Position numbers and translations under genes: made by a program. Of a stretch of DNA of 64,000 nt, positions 9,223 through 17,667 are shown piece by piece. Source of the stretch: JAAUTT01 sp963846585 (GTDB lineage: Bacteria; Bacteroidota; Bacteroidia; Bacteroidales; JAAUTT01); the NCBI GenBank assembly GCA_963846585.1, contig CAWJWO010000002.1, positions 62,001 through 126,000 on the forward strand, in the 5' to 3' direction. Under the pieces are notes generated by a model, which worked only from the letters and a program-made list of their open reading frames with translations, ran no database searches and had not been told where the DNA came from. The first letter of the stretch is position 1, and every line of letters begins with the position of its first letter.

Positions 9223-9576
9223 ATGAACTTAATGAATTTAGTAGAAGACTTATATACCATAAATACTGAGGTGCCTTCATTCAAAGCCGGTGATACCGTT
9301 ACAGTGCATTATAAAATTGTGGAAGGAAATAAAGAACGTATTCAGCAATACAGAGGTGTTGTTATACAAAAAAAAGGACGTGGGCAAACTGCAACATTTA
9401 CTGTAAGGAAAATGTCAGGTGATATTGGCGTTGAAAGAATTTTCCCGATCCATACACCTTTTATTGATAAAATAGAAGTTAACAAAATGGGAAAGGTTCG
9501 CCGTGCCAAAATATATTATTTGAAAAACCTTACCGGTAAAAAGGCTCGAATACAGGAAAAAAGGGTTTCTCTATAA
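9223..9576 (+). CDS. rplS: 50S ribosomal protein L19
   Basis: The 117-residue protein has the L19 signatures FKAGDTVTVHYKIVEGNKER, IQQYRGVVIQKKGRG, GVERIFPIHTPFI and KVRRAKIYYLK. It sits at the 30S-50S interface of the ribosome. Length is normal. A TAnnTTTG element precedes it and a repeat region follows. A second in-frame ATG four codons in gives a possible shorter start, but the first is closer to the promoter. Confidence 0.97.
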   Translation: MNLMNLVEDLYTINTEVPSFKAGDTVTVHYKIVEGNKERIQQYRGVVIQKKGRGQTATFTVRKMSGDIGVERIFPIHTPFIDKIEVNKMGKVRRAKIYYLKNLTGKKARIQEKRVSL

Positions 9577-9581
9577 TAGAG

Positions 9582-9720
9582 CCAGGAGCCAAGAACCAGG
9601 AACCAGGATACAATTTGAAAATTAGAAAATGTTAATTGTAAGTTGTAAAGGTTATAAAGTTGTAAAGGTTGTAAATTCCATAGCTTTTACAACCTCTACA
9701 ACCTCTACAACAATTACAAC
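9582..9720. repeat. Paired inverted repeat (TTGTAAAGG / CCTCTACAA) with AGCCAGGAACC units
   Basis: Directly after rplS come AGCCAGGAGCC / AAGAACCAGGAACCAGG units. A left arm of TTGTAAAGG-type units follows (about 9632-9676), then a right arm of CTACAACCT units (about 9684-9720). The arms are broadly complementary and could fold into a long imperfect stem just before the tRNA gene. Confidence 0.75.
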
Positions 9721-9761
9721 AACTAAGCACTAAGCACTAAATACTAAGCACTAACAAACAT

Positions 9762-9835
9762 GGACCCGTAGCTTAATTGGATAGAGCATCTGACTACGGA
9801 TCAGAAGGTTGGGGATTCGAGTTCCTTCGGGTTCA
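9762..9835 (+). tRNA. tRNA-Arg (anticodon ACG)
   Basis: A full cloverleaf can be drawn. The acceptor stem is GGACCCG with CGGGTTC (one G-U). The D arm is GCTT-AATTGGATA-GAGC. The anticodon stem is TCTGA/TCAGA around loop CTACGGA, with anticodon ACG at 9796-9798. The T arm is GGGGA-TTCGAGT-TCCTT and the discriminator base is A. ACG reads CGU/CGC/CGA arginine codons after deamination to inosine. CCA is not encoded. Confidence 0.96.
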
Positions 9836-9844
9836 CTTAATATT

Positions 9845-9880
9845 AAGCCACTTGGAAATGTTAATTTCGGGTGGCTTTTT
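9845..9880 (+). terminator. Rho-independent terminator behind tRNA-Arg
   Basis: AAGCCAC pairs with GTGGCTT, with an inner AAAT/ATTT pairing and a run of T after the stem, ten bases after the tRNA 3' end. The stretch 9881-10149 that follows is AT-rich and shows no convincing gene. Confidence 0.8.
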
Positions 9881-10149
9881 CAATTAATTTACTTTTTGAT
9901 ACACAAATACGAATTTCCTATTCCATAATTTTCATTTTTTTATCCCATAATTTACAATGAAGCCACAACTATTGTTCTGATAATTTAAATTATTTAAATT
10001 AAATTGGCAAAACGTACTAATTATAACAGTTAATCAGGATTCGGGCTTTATTAGATGACATTGATTTTTTAAATGGTACAACTTCTGTAGCAAATAATTT
10101 TATAATTATTACCAATTAAGAGAAACTGATGGAACTGGAAATATGGGTT

Positions 10150-10344
10150 TTAACGTGATTGGATTTGAGGTATTTCAAGTTGTTTGCAAATTAAGTCGCA
10201 TAAATCATCATCAATTTCAGGATGACGAGGAATCATGGTTCTTTTATTAATGCCGTGATTCATGTATTTATCATGCTTAGCACCGTGTTTAACAAATCCA
10301 CAATTATGTTCATTGAGATATTTAATAAACTTGGTTCTTTTCAT
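10150..10344 (-). CDS. hicA: HicA-family mRNA interferase toxin
   Basis: A 64-residue protein with the HicA double-stranded-RNA-binding fold pattern: CGFVKHGAKHDKYMNHG followed by RTMIPRHPEIDDDL and an ending helix with KQLEIP. The His in GAKHDKY (about residue 24) corresponds to the conserved catalytic His of HicA. HicA toxins cleave mRNA when free of HicB. The ATG lies two bases after the stop of the HicB-like gene, so the two are co-transcribed on the minus strand with the antitoxin first. The segment between Gly and His is less standard than the common RQxGSH form, so activity is not certain. Confidence 0.8.
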   Translation of the reverse strand: MKRTKFIKYLNEHNCGFVKHGAKHDKYMNHGINKRTMIPRHPEIDDDLCDLICKQLEIPQIQSR

Positions 10345-10346
10345 GC

Positions 10347-10562
10347 TTAAGCGAATGTTAGTTCTTCTTCCAGCAACATATCGCCGTCAGGATGATATTG
10401 TTCTCTGATATCCTCAAGATACATATCGAGAACATCAGCAATATTTTCTTTTACTTCTTCAACACTTGTACCTTGAGTAAACACAGCTGGAATTTCTTTA
10501 ATTTGACCTATTAAGAAACCACTTTTTCCTTTTTTAATTACAAGAGTTAATTTCATAAACAT
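10347..10562 (-). CDS. hicB: HicB-family antitoxin, short form
   Basis: A 71-residue protein with the partial RNase-H-like fold of HicB: a strand with FLIGQIKEIPAVFTQGTSVEE, then the helix VKENIADVLDMYLED. It lacks the C-terminal helix-turn-helix or ribbon-helix-helix domain of long HicB proteins, so it may neutralise HicA without binding DNA itself. An ATG two codons further in is an alternative start. It precedes the toxin gene by two bases, the classic HicBA order. Confidence 0.8.
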   Translation of the reverse strand: MFMKLTLVIKKGKSGFLIGQIKEIPAVFTQGTSVEEVKENIADVLDMYLEDIREQYHPDGDMLLEEELTFA

Positions 10563-10702
10563 TAATTTTTCAGAAAGTTAATTATTTTTTCAAAGTTACG
10601 ATTTTTTTGAAGGCTATCGTATTATTATAATTCATTTCTGAGTGAATAATGCGAAGAAAATCCAATTTTTTAGTAATCTAAGTATTACAGATTGCTACCT
10701 GC

Positions 10703-10724
10703 ACCCTTCGACTAAGCTCAGGGT
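10703..10724. repeat. Short imperfect palindrome of the CTTCGAC-GCTCAG type
   Basis: ACCC-TTCGACTAAGCTCA-GGGT has ACCCT/AGGGT outer arms. The core resembles the widespread environmental repeat core CTTCGAC(n)AGCTCAG. One copy is seen here; it is followed by CAACTAGCAACCAGCAACC-type repeats to about 10775. Confidence 0.55.
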
Positions 10725-10791
10725 ACGAGCCTGCAACTAGCAACCAGCAACCAACAACTAACAACTAATAACTATATTATAACACAGCCTT

Positions 10792-11607
10792 TCAATTCAA
10801 AACCGTTGCAAAAAAAGCCTTCATATCTTCCCAGGAGTTTTTATCAGCCTCTTCATTATATTCAATTGGCATATTAAACTCCTTGCCTATTTTTGTTGCA
10901 TCTGGATTAGTAAATGCATGTGTTGCATTAGCATACACTTTAAACGAGTAGTCTGCCCCAATTGAATCCATTTGATGTTTAAAAAGATCCACATCTTTCG
11001 TGGATACAAACTGATCACTGCCTCCTTGACAGACAAGGATTTTAGCCTTAAGTAAATTTTTATCCGCCGGCGCTCCAATAAGCCCACCGTGAAAACAAAC
11101 TACTCCCTTCAGGTCTGAACCCAGCCTTGCACTGTTCAGAACAACAGCACCTCCGAAACAATAGCCAATTGCAGCAATCTTCTTCGGATCTGTTTGCTTA
11201 AATTGTTTAATTTTGTCAATAGCGGCATCCAAACGGGTTTTTGCTAATTTAGGGCTTGAATAAAAAGGCTTCGTAAATTCTCTGGCTTCAGTAGGATTTG
11301 CAGCTACCTTCCCGTTCCCGTACATATCTACTGCCATGGCAATATAACCCAACTCAGCCAATTTTCGGGCACGCATTTTCGTATAATCGTTAAGTCCCCA
11401 CCACTCATGCACAACTAATACTGCAGGGCGTTTCCCTTTAATGTTTTCTCCGTAGGCTACATAGCCGTTAAATGTTACTCCATCAAATGTGTAATTTATG
11501 TTTTCTTCTTTTAACATGACCGGTGCATTTTTGAATTTAATAAAGGATTCCAGAGCCCAAACTAATAATATTACCGAAAAGGCATAAATAATTGATTTAG
11601 TTTTCAT
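10792..11607 (-). CDS. Dienelactone hydrolase family protein, membrane-anchored or exported
   Basis: A 271-residue alpha/beta hydrolase. Residues about 5-22 form a hydrophobic signal or anchor, so the enzyme probably acts in the periplasm. The dienelactone hydrolase triad is visible: Cys150 in AIGYCFGGAV, Asp198 in QGGSDQFV and His230 in NATHAF. The upstream block VVHEWWGLNDY is also typical. Family members hydrolyse lactones or esters; many exported homologues have no known substrate. It is transcribed alone. Confidence 0.9.
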   Translation of the reverse strand: MKTKSIIYAFSVILLVWALESFIKFKNAPVMLKEENINYTFDGVTFNGYVAYGENIKGKRPAVLVVHEWWGLNDYTKMRARKLAELGYIAMAVDMYGNGKVAANPTEAREFTKPFYSSPKLAKTRLDAAIDKIKQFKQTDPKKIAAIGYCFGGAVVLNSARLGSDLKGVVCFHGGLIGAPADKNLLKAKILVCQGGSDQFVSTKDVDLFKHQMDSIGADYSFKVYANATHAFTNPDATKIGKEFNMPIEYNEEADKNSWEDMKAFFATVLN

Positions 11608-11683
11608 ATTTTTAGGTTTTTAAGATTTGATTTTACTTATCTAAAAAACATCAACTACCTTAAAAAGTTCGATTTAACTCCAA

Positions 11684-12061
11684 ATGAAAAGAATTATTAC
11701 AACCCCCACCGCCCCTCAGGCCATAGGCCCTTATAGCCAGGCAATTGATGCTAATGGCACCCTGTATATCTCAGGACAGATACCAATAAATCCTGAAACC
11801 GGTCAGATCGAGGGTAAAGGAATTTCAGAGCAGGCTCATCAGGCGCTAAAAAATATAGGTGCAATATTAAATGCTGCCGGCTATAATTATTCCGATGTGG
11901 TTAAAAGTACATGTTTACTTTCAACTATGGACGATTTTAAAGAAATGAACCAGGTATATGCCCAATATTATAAAGAGAATCCACCTGCAAGGGTTGCTTA
12001 TAGTGTAAGAGAATTGCCTTTAAACGCTCTGATTGAAATAGAAACGATAGCTGTAAAATAG
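11684..12061 (+). CDS. ridA: RidA family enamine/imine deaminase
   Basis: The 125-residue protein matches RidA (YjgF/UK114) along its whole length: APQAIGPYSQAI at the N-terminus, LYISGQIPINPETG, and the C-terminal NPPARVAYSVRELPLNALIE signature with the conserved Arg. RidA hydrolyses reactive 2-aminoacrylate and related enamines made by PLP enzymes, protecting those enzymes. Length is normal. It is a lone gene, divergent from the hydrolase gene. Confidence 0.95.
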   Translation: MKRIITTPTAPQAIGPYSQAIDANGTLYISGQIPINPETGQIEGKGISEQAHQALKNIGAILNAAGYNYSDVVKSTCLLSTMDDFKEMNQVYAQYYKENPPARVAYSVRELPLNALIEIETIAVK

Positions 12062-12118
12062 TGCTTTTTGAATAGTACTTGGCGCTTAGTTGCTAGTTGC
12101 TAGTTGTCAGTAAATTTT

Positions 12119-12222
12119 GTTTATAAAGTTTATAAAAAGTTTATAAGGTTTATAAAATTCTTATAGACAAAAATTCTCAATAACATAATCATATAAACTT
12201 TATAAACTTTATAAACCTTATA
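12119..12222. repeat. Paired inverted TTTATAAAG/CTTTATAAA repeat
   Basis: The left arm (about 12119-12158) holds four TTTATAAAG/TTTATAAGG units. The right arm (about 12191-12222) holds ATAAACTTTATAAACC units in the opposite sense. It lies between the convergent ridA and rplI genes, where a two-way terminator would make sense. Confidence 0.75.
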
Positions 12223-12276
12223 TACCAATTAGTAATTTGTATTCAATAATTTGTAATCATCTGCACATCATTTTCC

Positions 12277-12723
12277 CTATTCTGCAAAAATTTCAAAAGA
12301 TATATCCACCGACACTTCGCGATGCAATTTAACCTTCGCAATATATGTGCCTACTTCCTTGATATGTTCATCTGCGAAAAAGATATTTTTTCTGTCAATA
12401 TCAAATCCTTTTTCTTTTAATGCTTCTGCTATCTGTATTGTGTTTACCGATCCAAAAATTTTACCTGTAGTGCTGGTTTTAGCGCCAATCCTGAGTGCAA
12501 TGCCTTTCATCTTTTCCGCAAGGGTTATGGCCTCATTTTGTATTTTGGCTTGTTTATGGGCTCTTTGTCTGGTATTTTCAGCTAATACCTTTTTAGCCGA
12601 TTCTGAAGCTGAAATTGCATAACCTTTTGGGATAAGGAAATTACGTGCATAACCATCTTTTACCTTGATAATGTCATCTTTAAGTCCCAGGTTGAGAATA
12701 TCTTGTTTTAATATGATTTCCAT
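12277..12723 (-). CDS. rplI: 50S ribosomal protein L9
   Basis: The 148-residue protein carries the L9 signature: MEIILKQDILNLGLKDDIIK, then VKDGYARNFLIPKGYA, a long linker helix (about 45-75), and the C-terminal domain starting near GKIFGSVNTIQIAEAL. L9 binds 23S rRNA at the base of the L1 stalk. It is the last gene of the rpsF-rpsR-rplI operon, 15 bases after rpsR. Confidence 0.97.
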   Translation of the reverse strand: MEIILKQDILNLGLKDDIIKVKDGYARNFLIPKGYAISASESAKKVLAENTRQRAHKQAKIQNEAITLAEKMKGIALRIGAKTSTTGKIFGSVNTIQIAEALKEKGFDIDRKNIFFADEHIKEVGTYIAKVKLHREVSVDISFEIFAE

Positions 12724-12738
12724 AAATAATTTCTCCTA

Positions 12739-13008
12739 TTATTTTAATAAATCAGTAACATAAGGTAACAAAGCCAGATGCCGGGCACGTTTAATTGCAG
12801 TTGCAACTTTTCGCTGATATTTCAATGAAGTGCCGGTAAGCCGCCGTGGTAAAATTTTCCCTTGTTCGTTAAGAAACTTCTTTAAAAATTCAGGATCCTT
12901 ATAATCAACGTATTTTATTTTATTTTTTTTAAACCTGCAATATTTCTTCTTTTTTATTTCAACAGTAGGTGCTGTTAAATATCTTATTTCTGACTGATTC
13001 TGACTCAT
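12739..13008 (-). CDS. rpsR: 30S ribosomal protein S18
   Basis: The 89-residue protein has the S18 core KKYCRFKKNKIKYVDYKD, then LNEQGKILPRRLTGTSLKYQ and RKVATAIKRARHLALLPYV. It pairs with S6 on the 30S platform. It begins three bases after the rpsF stop. There is no ssb or priB between rpsF and rpsR, as is usual in this phylum. Confidence 0.97.
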   Translation of the reverse strand: MSQNQSEIRYLTAPTVEIKKKKYCRFKKNKIKYVDYKDPEFLKKFLNEQGKILPRRLTGTSLKYQRKVATAIKRARHLALLPYVTDLLK

Positions 13009-13011
13009 AGC

Positions 13012-13365
13012 TTATGCCTCCGATTTTTTTTCCTGTAGTTTTAAATTCCTTTTCTTGCCACTATATCCTATAGAATATTTATCCATTTTTAGAGTTAAAA
13101 ACCTGATAATTCTTTCATCACGCCTGTACTCTGTTTCCAGCCTGTTAATAAATTCAGCCGTGGATTTAAATTCTACAAGGTAATAAAAACCAGTTGATTT
13201 TTTTTGGATAGGATATGCCAGTTTCCGCAATCCCCAATCTTCCTCGTGTACTATTTCTTCACCTTCGTCTGCTATGAGGCTTCTGAATTTTAATACCGCT
13301 TCCTTCATCTGAGCTTCAGACAAAACGGGAGTTACAATGAAAACGGTTTCGTATTGGTTTAACAT
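13012..13365 (-). CDS. rpsF: 30S ribosomal protein S6
   Basis: The 117-residue protein has the S6 fold pattern: NQYETVFIVTPVLSEAQMKE, the central EEDWGLRKLAYPIQKKSTGF, YYLVEFKS, and a C-terminal YRRDERIIRFLTLKMDK. It is the first gene of the operon and is preceded by a full-consensus promoter. The gene ends with a short lysine-rich tail. Confidence 0.97.
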   Translation of the reverse strand: MLNQYETVFIVTPVLSEAQMKEAVLKFRSLIADEGEEIVHEEDWGLRKLAYPIQKKSTGFYYLVEFKSTAEFINRLETEYRRDERIIRFLTLKMDKYSIGYSGKKRNLKLQEKKSEA

Positions 13366-13403
13366 ACTTAAATTGTTTAATAAGTTTAAAATAAATCAGG
13401 TCG

Positions 13404-13434
13404 CAAAAGTAGAAACTTTTTTAGTACCAACAAA
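13404..13434 (-). promoter_or_regulatory. Full Bacteroidota-type promoter for rpsF-rpsR-rplI
   Basis: Read on the minus strand: TTTG, then exactly 19 bases, then TACTTTTG (minus-7 consensus TAnnTTTG). Transcription would start roughly 30 bases before the rpsF ATG. This is one of the best promoter matches in the window and a good clue to the phylum. Confidence 0.85.
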
Positions 13435-13457
13435 ATTTTTAATTCTAAAAGAAGGCC

Positions 13458-13548
13458 GATGATTAATTACTAATTACTAATGACTAATTACAAATGACTA
13501 ATTGGAGAATAGGTAATCTGTAATCTGTAATTTGTAATCAGTAATTTG
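13458..13548. repeat. Paired inverted AATTACTAATGAC repeat
   Basis: The left arm (about 13459-13503) consists of ATTACTAATGACTAATTAC-like units. The right arm (about 13510-13548) consists of GTAATCTGTAATTTGTAATC units in the opposite sense. It ends just at the lptD stop codon. Confidence 0.7.
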
Positions 13549-13551
13549 TCA

Positions 13552-16386
13552 TTAATACAGGCTATATCCCGGATTGTCAACAGGAGAATGATGTTTTTGA
13601 TATTTCAGGTCTTGCAGCAAAGTAGATAACGGATTAATTGAAAACTGATACGAACGTAAATTCCCAAATGGGACGACATTAATGCTCATAACCCAGCAAT
13701 GCAAATCGCGCTGAATACTAAAATGTGTGTAATTGTAACTTATCTGCCTTAATTGAAAATCATACGCAGTACTAAATGTAATCTTCCATTTGGGAGTTAA
13801 ACTAATATTTCCACTACAATCAAAATTTTGCTGAAAAGTAGATTTAAACCTTAATACTGTTGGATTAGCCGGATTACCTGATACAGAATTATACTGAAGA
13901 ACAGTGGGACTATTTGTTAAATTAAATGAGTAATTAAAACTGAAACTCCATGGAATTTTAAAGTAGTTGTAATCACTTAGCTGAGCGATCTTTTTATCAT
14001 CGGCTTTATCTGGCCCTAATTGATTATTTGACGTCTGTGATGTAGTTGCAGGCTTGGCTCCCTGAGCTGATTGAAAGTTATAGCCAAATTTTAAATTAAA
14101 ACTGGTAAGTTTTCCTAACCACTGATGGCCCTGCCAGGCATATTGAGTCGACTGCTGCATTACAAATGTGTCTCTTGTAATATTTGTAATTGTATTTGTA
14201 ATGGGTATTGTGGCTATCTTATAAGCATATCCGTTAAAAGTCCCTCCAAAAGTTAAATTAAGGTTTTTTATAACAGGTACTACACCTGCAAAGTTGATCT
14301 TACTTAAATTTTGACCTGAAGGGGCATAAACATTATAGCCTGATGAAAAAGTTAAAGATTGCAATAATACAACTTTTTTCTCCCCTGTCACAGTATCCTT
14401 CGCAGATTTTACCTTCATTTCAAGGTTATTGTTAAGGCTGAAATTAAAACTTGCCTGCCTTTGAGGTACCTGTGGCGATCCGTATAATGTTTTGTCATAT
14501 ATGGAATATTTTGTCAGTGTATTGTTACTGCTTTGGTAATAGCGGTAATAATCAGGAATTAATCCATTAATAAGAGGAACAAAACTAAAACTGATATTTG
14601 GAGTAATTACATGCCTGAATTTTGAAATTTTGGAATTTTTACCAAATACAAACATTCCATACCATGGCTGAACAAAAGAAAGCGATAACTGAGGCATTAA
14701 ACCCTGGGTATAATTTAACTGATGTATTGTATCATATTTTACTGTGTATGATGTGTCTCCTGAAATTGGGCTATACGTGGCTATACCGGTTTGTATAACA
14801 TGCATTGTTTGTAAAATACCTGTATAATTAATACTTGGAGTAATAGTGAAATATTTTAAAAATTTAATACTTACATTTAATGGAACTGTATGTTTAAAAC
14901 CATTTGCTGCGTTTCGCAATGTTTTTGCAGTAAATAATGTAGTGTCAGTAGCGCTAATATTATTAGACGCAACAGAAGAGTAACTCAGCCCTATGTTTTC
15001 GTACCACTTTAATGTGCCTGACGCATATTTACGCCGAAATGGATAATAACTTTGTTTTGAATTGAAACTTAAATTAGGCAATGAGCCTGAAATAGTTTGT
15101 GAATTGTTTTCTCCGTTAGTTTGGTTAAGGTTTAAATTAGCTGAAAACACAAAATTAGTCCAGTCATGCCTTAATGCAACACTTGAAGATGTTTGATTTG
15201 TAGTTAAATCCTCCGGATTGAAATAATTTTGATTACGGTTATACAATGCTGTTTGGTAAAGTACGCTTGCATTAAAACTTGAGCTTGGGTTTGCTTTTGG
15301 ATCCTGTGTATGAGTCCATGTAATTGAATAGTTTTTAACCTTTTGCAATACATCAGACGATGGATAATTAATATCCTGCTCCCCTGTTATATCAATTGCA
15401 TACTTTATATCAATATGGCCATTAAATTTATATCTTTTCACATAACGTTGAAAATAATCTGCATTCCAGCTTCCATTGGCATATATTGTTCCTGTAAGCC
15501 TAAGATCGGTATACTCATTAATAGCAAAAAAATAACCGCCGTTTGCAAGATAATATCCTTTGGTACTTTCAAGCCCATAGGTTGGCATTATCACACCTGA
15601 AGAATTTTCATGACGGTTTGGGAAAAACCCGAATGGAAGAAATATCGGGAATATCGGTACATCCTCTATCACCAGGTATGCACTCCTGAAAACTATTTTA
15701 TCATCAGGTATCATTACACCTTCCTTTAAAGCAAGGTAAAAATGCGGATGCTCGGCATTGCATGTAGTATATTTACCATCCCGCAAATCCACCTGGCCAT
15801 TTTGAAGCCTTTTGGTTTTCTCGGCATGCAGGTATCCTCCTTCCTGTTCAGTTATAATATTGTAAATAATACCTTTCTTTGTCTTAAAATTATAGTTTAG
15901 TTTTTCAGAGGTAAACTTTTCCTTTTTTTGGGTAAATTCAGGTTTCCCTTGAATTTTACCAGTTGAATCGGGGAAACCGGAAGCAAAAACAATTCTCGAT
16001 GTAAAATCATATTCAATGTAATCAGCTTTCAATTCTATATCTCCATAGGTAACAATTGCTTTTCCATATAAATAAATCTTTTTATTTCCGGCAGAATATG
16101 CCATTGAATCCTTTGCAGAATAAACAATTTTCATGTTTATTTCCGATGATTTCTTTTTTTTTGCAATGGCACTGTCTGAATTTATTTCTGAAGTATCTTC
16201 CGGCATTTGAGTAGTATCGGTAAGAAAGCTGATTGAATCAGTGCCTGTTATTGAATCGGTTCCAATTATGGAATCGGTTTTAATATGCAAGGTATCAGCT
16301 TGCTCATTTATCTGTGCTGTTGCAGCTAGATTAAGTGCAATCCAAACTGCGAAAGATAAAAGATATGTGCCCGCCTTTAATAACAA
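13552..16386 (-). CDS. lptD: Putative LPS-assembly outer-membrane protein, LptD/OstA-like
   Basis: A 944-residue protein with a signal peptide ending near residue 24 (ATAQ). A Ser/Asp/Thr-rich stretch follows. Residues about 80-200 form an OstA/LptA-like beta-jellyroll region (KKIYLYGKAIVTYGDIELKA, YIEYDF). The rest is a long Tyr/Asn-rich barrel-like region with the segments PIFLPFGFFPNR and HENSSGVIMPTYG that are typical of Bacteroidota LptD. LptD with LptE inserts lipopolysaccharide in the outer leaflet. It is divergent from an amidase gene with only 75 bases between. On its strand TTTG (16432-16435) and TAATTTAG (16407-16414) give a possible promoter with 17-base spacing. Longer than the enterobacterial protein, as common in this phylum. 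Confidence 0.88.
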   Translation of the reverse strand: MLLKAGTYLLSFAVWIALNLAATAQINEQADTLHIKTDSIIGTDSITGTDSISFLTDTTQMPEDTSEINSDSAIAKKKKSSEINMKIVYSAKDSMAYSAGNKKIYLYGKAIVTYGDIELKADYIEYDFTSRIVFASGFPDSTGKIQGKPEFTQKKEKFTSEKLNYNFKTKKGIIYNIITEQEGGYLHAEKTKRLQNGQVDLRDGKYTTCNAEHPHFYLALKEGVMIPDDKIVFRSAYLVIEDVPIFPIFLPFGFFPNRHENSSGVIMPTYGLESTKGYYLANGGYFFAINEYTDLRLTGTIYANGSWNADYFQRYVKRYKFNGHIDIKYAIDITGEQDINYPSSDVLQKVKNYSITWTHTQDPKANPSSSFNASVLYQTALYNRNQNYFNPEDLTTNQTSSSVALRHDWTNFVFSANLNLNQTNGENNSQTISGSLPNLSFNSKQSYYPFRRKYASGTLKWYENIGLSYSSVASNNISATDTTLFTAKTLRNAANGFKHTVPLNVSIKFLKYFTITPSINYTGILQTMHVIQTGIATYSPISGDTSYTVKYDTIHQLNYTQGLMPQLSLSFVQPWYGMFVFGKNSKISKFRHVITPNISFSFVPLINGLIPDYYRYYQSSNNTLTKYSIYDKTLYGSPQVPQRQASFNFSLNNNLEMKVKSAKDTVTGEKKVVLLQSLTFSSGYNVYAPSGQNLSKINFAGVVPVIKNLNLTFGGTFNGYAYKIATIPITNTITNITRDTFVMQQSTQYAWQGHQWLGKLTSFNLKFGYNFQSAQGAKPATTSQTSNNQLGPDKADDKKIAQLSDYNYFKIPWSFSFNYSFNLTNSPTVLQYNSVSGNPANPTVLRFKSTFQQNFDCSGNISLTPKWKITFSTAYDFQLRQISYNYTHFSIQRDLHCWVMSINVVPFGNLRSYQFSINPLSTLLQDLKYQKHHSPVDNPGYSLY

Positions 16387-16395
16387 TTTAAATAC

Positions 16396-16403
16396 TATTT
16401 TTG
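16396..16403 (+). promoter_or_regulatory. Minus-7 element (TATTTTTG) for the amidase-mlaD pair
   Basis: TATTTTTG fits TAnnTTTG and lies about 60 bases before the amidase ATG, partly facing the lptD start. The upstream TTTG is weak. Confidence 0.4.
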
Positions 16404-16461
16404 TGGCTAAATTATTTCATAAACGAAACCTCAAAACTAAATAAATTTCCGATTGTAAATA

Positions 16462-17658
16462 ATGAAGAGTATTTCATATCAATTCTTTTTCGCTAAATAT
16501 TCAATCCTGCCTTTTTCATTATTTATTTTATTAACTAATTATAATATAAATTTATATGGCCAAAATAATTTAAAGAAGACCATATCAGTCATTGTTATAG
16601 ATGCAGGCCACGGAGGTAAAGATCCAGGTGCACACGGATTCAAAAGTACAGAAAAAAATATAACGCTAAATATTGCACTTAAATTGGGTAATTATATTAA
16701 AAAGTATCTCCCTGATGTAAAAGTAATTTATACACGCCAGACTGATGTTTTTGTTCCATTGTACGAACGTGCTCAAATAGCCAACAAAAATCAAGCCGAT
16801 CTTTTTATTTCTATACATGTAAATTCAAATCACAATCAAAAACCATATGGTACAGAAACATATGCTATGGGTCTTGCTAAAACTATAGAAAATCTTGAAG
16901 TAGCCAGGAAAGAAAATGCAGTTATTCTTGAAGAAGACAATTATTCAGCAAAATATGACGGTTATGATCCCAATTCATCAGAATCGTTCATAATTTTCTC
17001 TTTATTACAAAACACTTATATGGAACAGAGCCTGAACTTTGCGACATATGTCCAAAGCCAGTTTAAGAATTCGGCACAAAGGACTGATCGTGGGGTTAAA
17101 CAAGCCGGATTCCTCGTATTATGGAAAACAGCTATGCCCAGTGTACTTGTTGAAACAGGTTTTATATCAAATCCTGAAGAAGAACAATTTCTTGATTCCG
17201 ATGAAGGTGTTGATCAGCTTGCATCCGCAATTTTTCGTGCTTTTAAAAATTATAAACTCGATATTGAAAACCGGAGCCTTACTGTAAGCAGTCCGTTTAA
17301 CGATACTGTAATACATGAAAAACAATCTGCTGTAAAGGATTCTTCACCAATAACTTCAGTTAGCATAGTACCTGTTGATACTTCTATTACTGATTCAACA
17401 ATTGAATTCCTTGTTCAGATAAGTTCATCGAAAAAATCAATCCATGTTAATAGCAAATTTTTCAAAGGAATTGAAAACATAGAAGAAATAAAAACTGAAG
17501 ATAGCTTTAAATATGTGGTGGGAAGAACCAATTCTTATACTACTGTTCTTTCAACCTGTAAAAACTTAAAAAAAACTTTCCCTGATGCTTTTATTATTGC
17601 TGTTCGCAATAGTAAAATTATTCCTGTAAAAGAAGCTTTAAAAGAAATAAAGAATTAA
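16462..17658 (+). CDS. N-acetylmuramoyl-L-alanine amidase (Amidase_3)
   Basis: The 398-residue protein has an N-terminal hydrophobic signal (about 13-34). The zinc amidase domain spans about 41-255. It has VIVIDAGHGGKDPGAHG with zinc ligand His50, TEKNITLNIALKLG with Glu64, FISIHVNSN with His119, and VLVETGFISNPEEE with catalytic Glu231. It cuts the bond between N-acetylmuramic acid and the stem peptide in the periplasm, for cell separation or wall turnover. The C-terminal 120 residues are a separate, SPOR-like region (FLVQISSSKKSI and a final FPDAFIIAVRN), which may bind denuded peptidoglycan at the septum. Nine bases separate it from the mlaD-like gene, so the two are co-transcribed. Confidence 0.93.
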   Translation: MKSISYQFFFAKYSILPFSLFILLTNYNINLYGQNNLKKTISVIVIDAGHGGKDPGAHGFKSTEKNITLNIALKLGNYIKKYLPDVKVIYTRQTDVFVPLYERAQIANKNQADLFISIHVNSNHNQKPYGTETYAMGLAKTIENLEVARKENAVILEEDNYSAKYDGYDPNSSESFIIFSLLQNTYMEQSLNFATYVQSQFKNSAQRTDRGVKQAGFLVLWKTAMPSVLVETGFISNPEEEQFLDSDEGVDQLASAIFRAFKNYKLDIENRSLTVSSPFNDTVIHEKQSAVKDSSPITSVSIVPVDTSITDSTIEFLVQISSSKKSIHVNSKFFKGIENIEEIKTEDSFKYVVGRTNSYTTVLSTCKNLKKTFPDAFIIAVRNSKIIPVKEALKEIKN

Positions 17659-17667
17659 TTTTAACAT

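Noticed and set aside
9881..10149. Possible decayed gene between the tRNA terminator and hicA
   Set aside because: Short open pieces with plausible peptides were seen on the plus strand, but stops interrupt them and no family was recognised.
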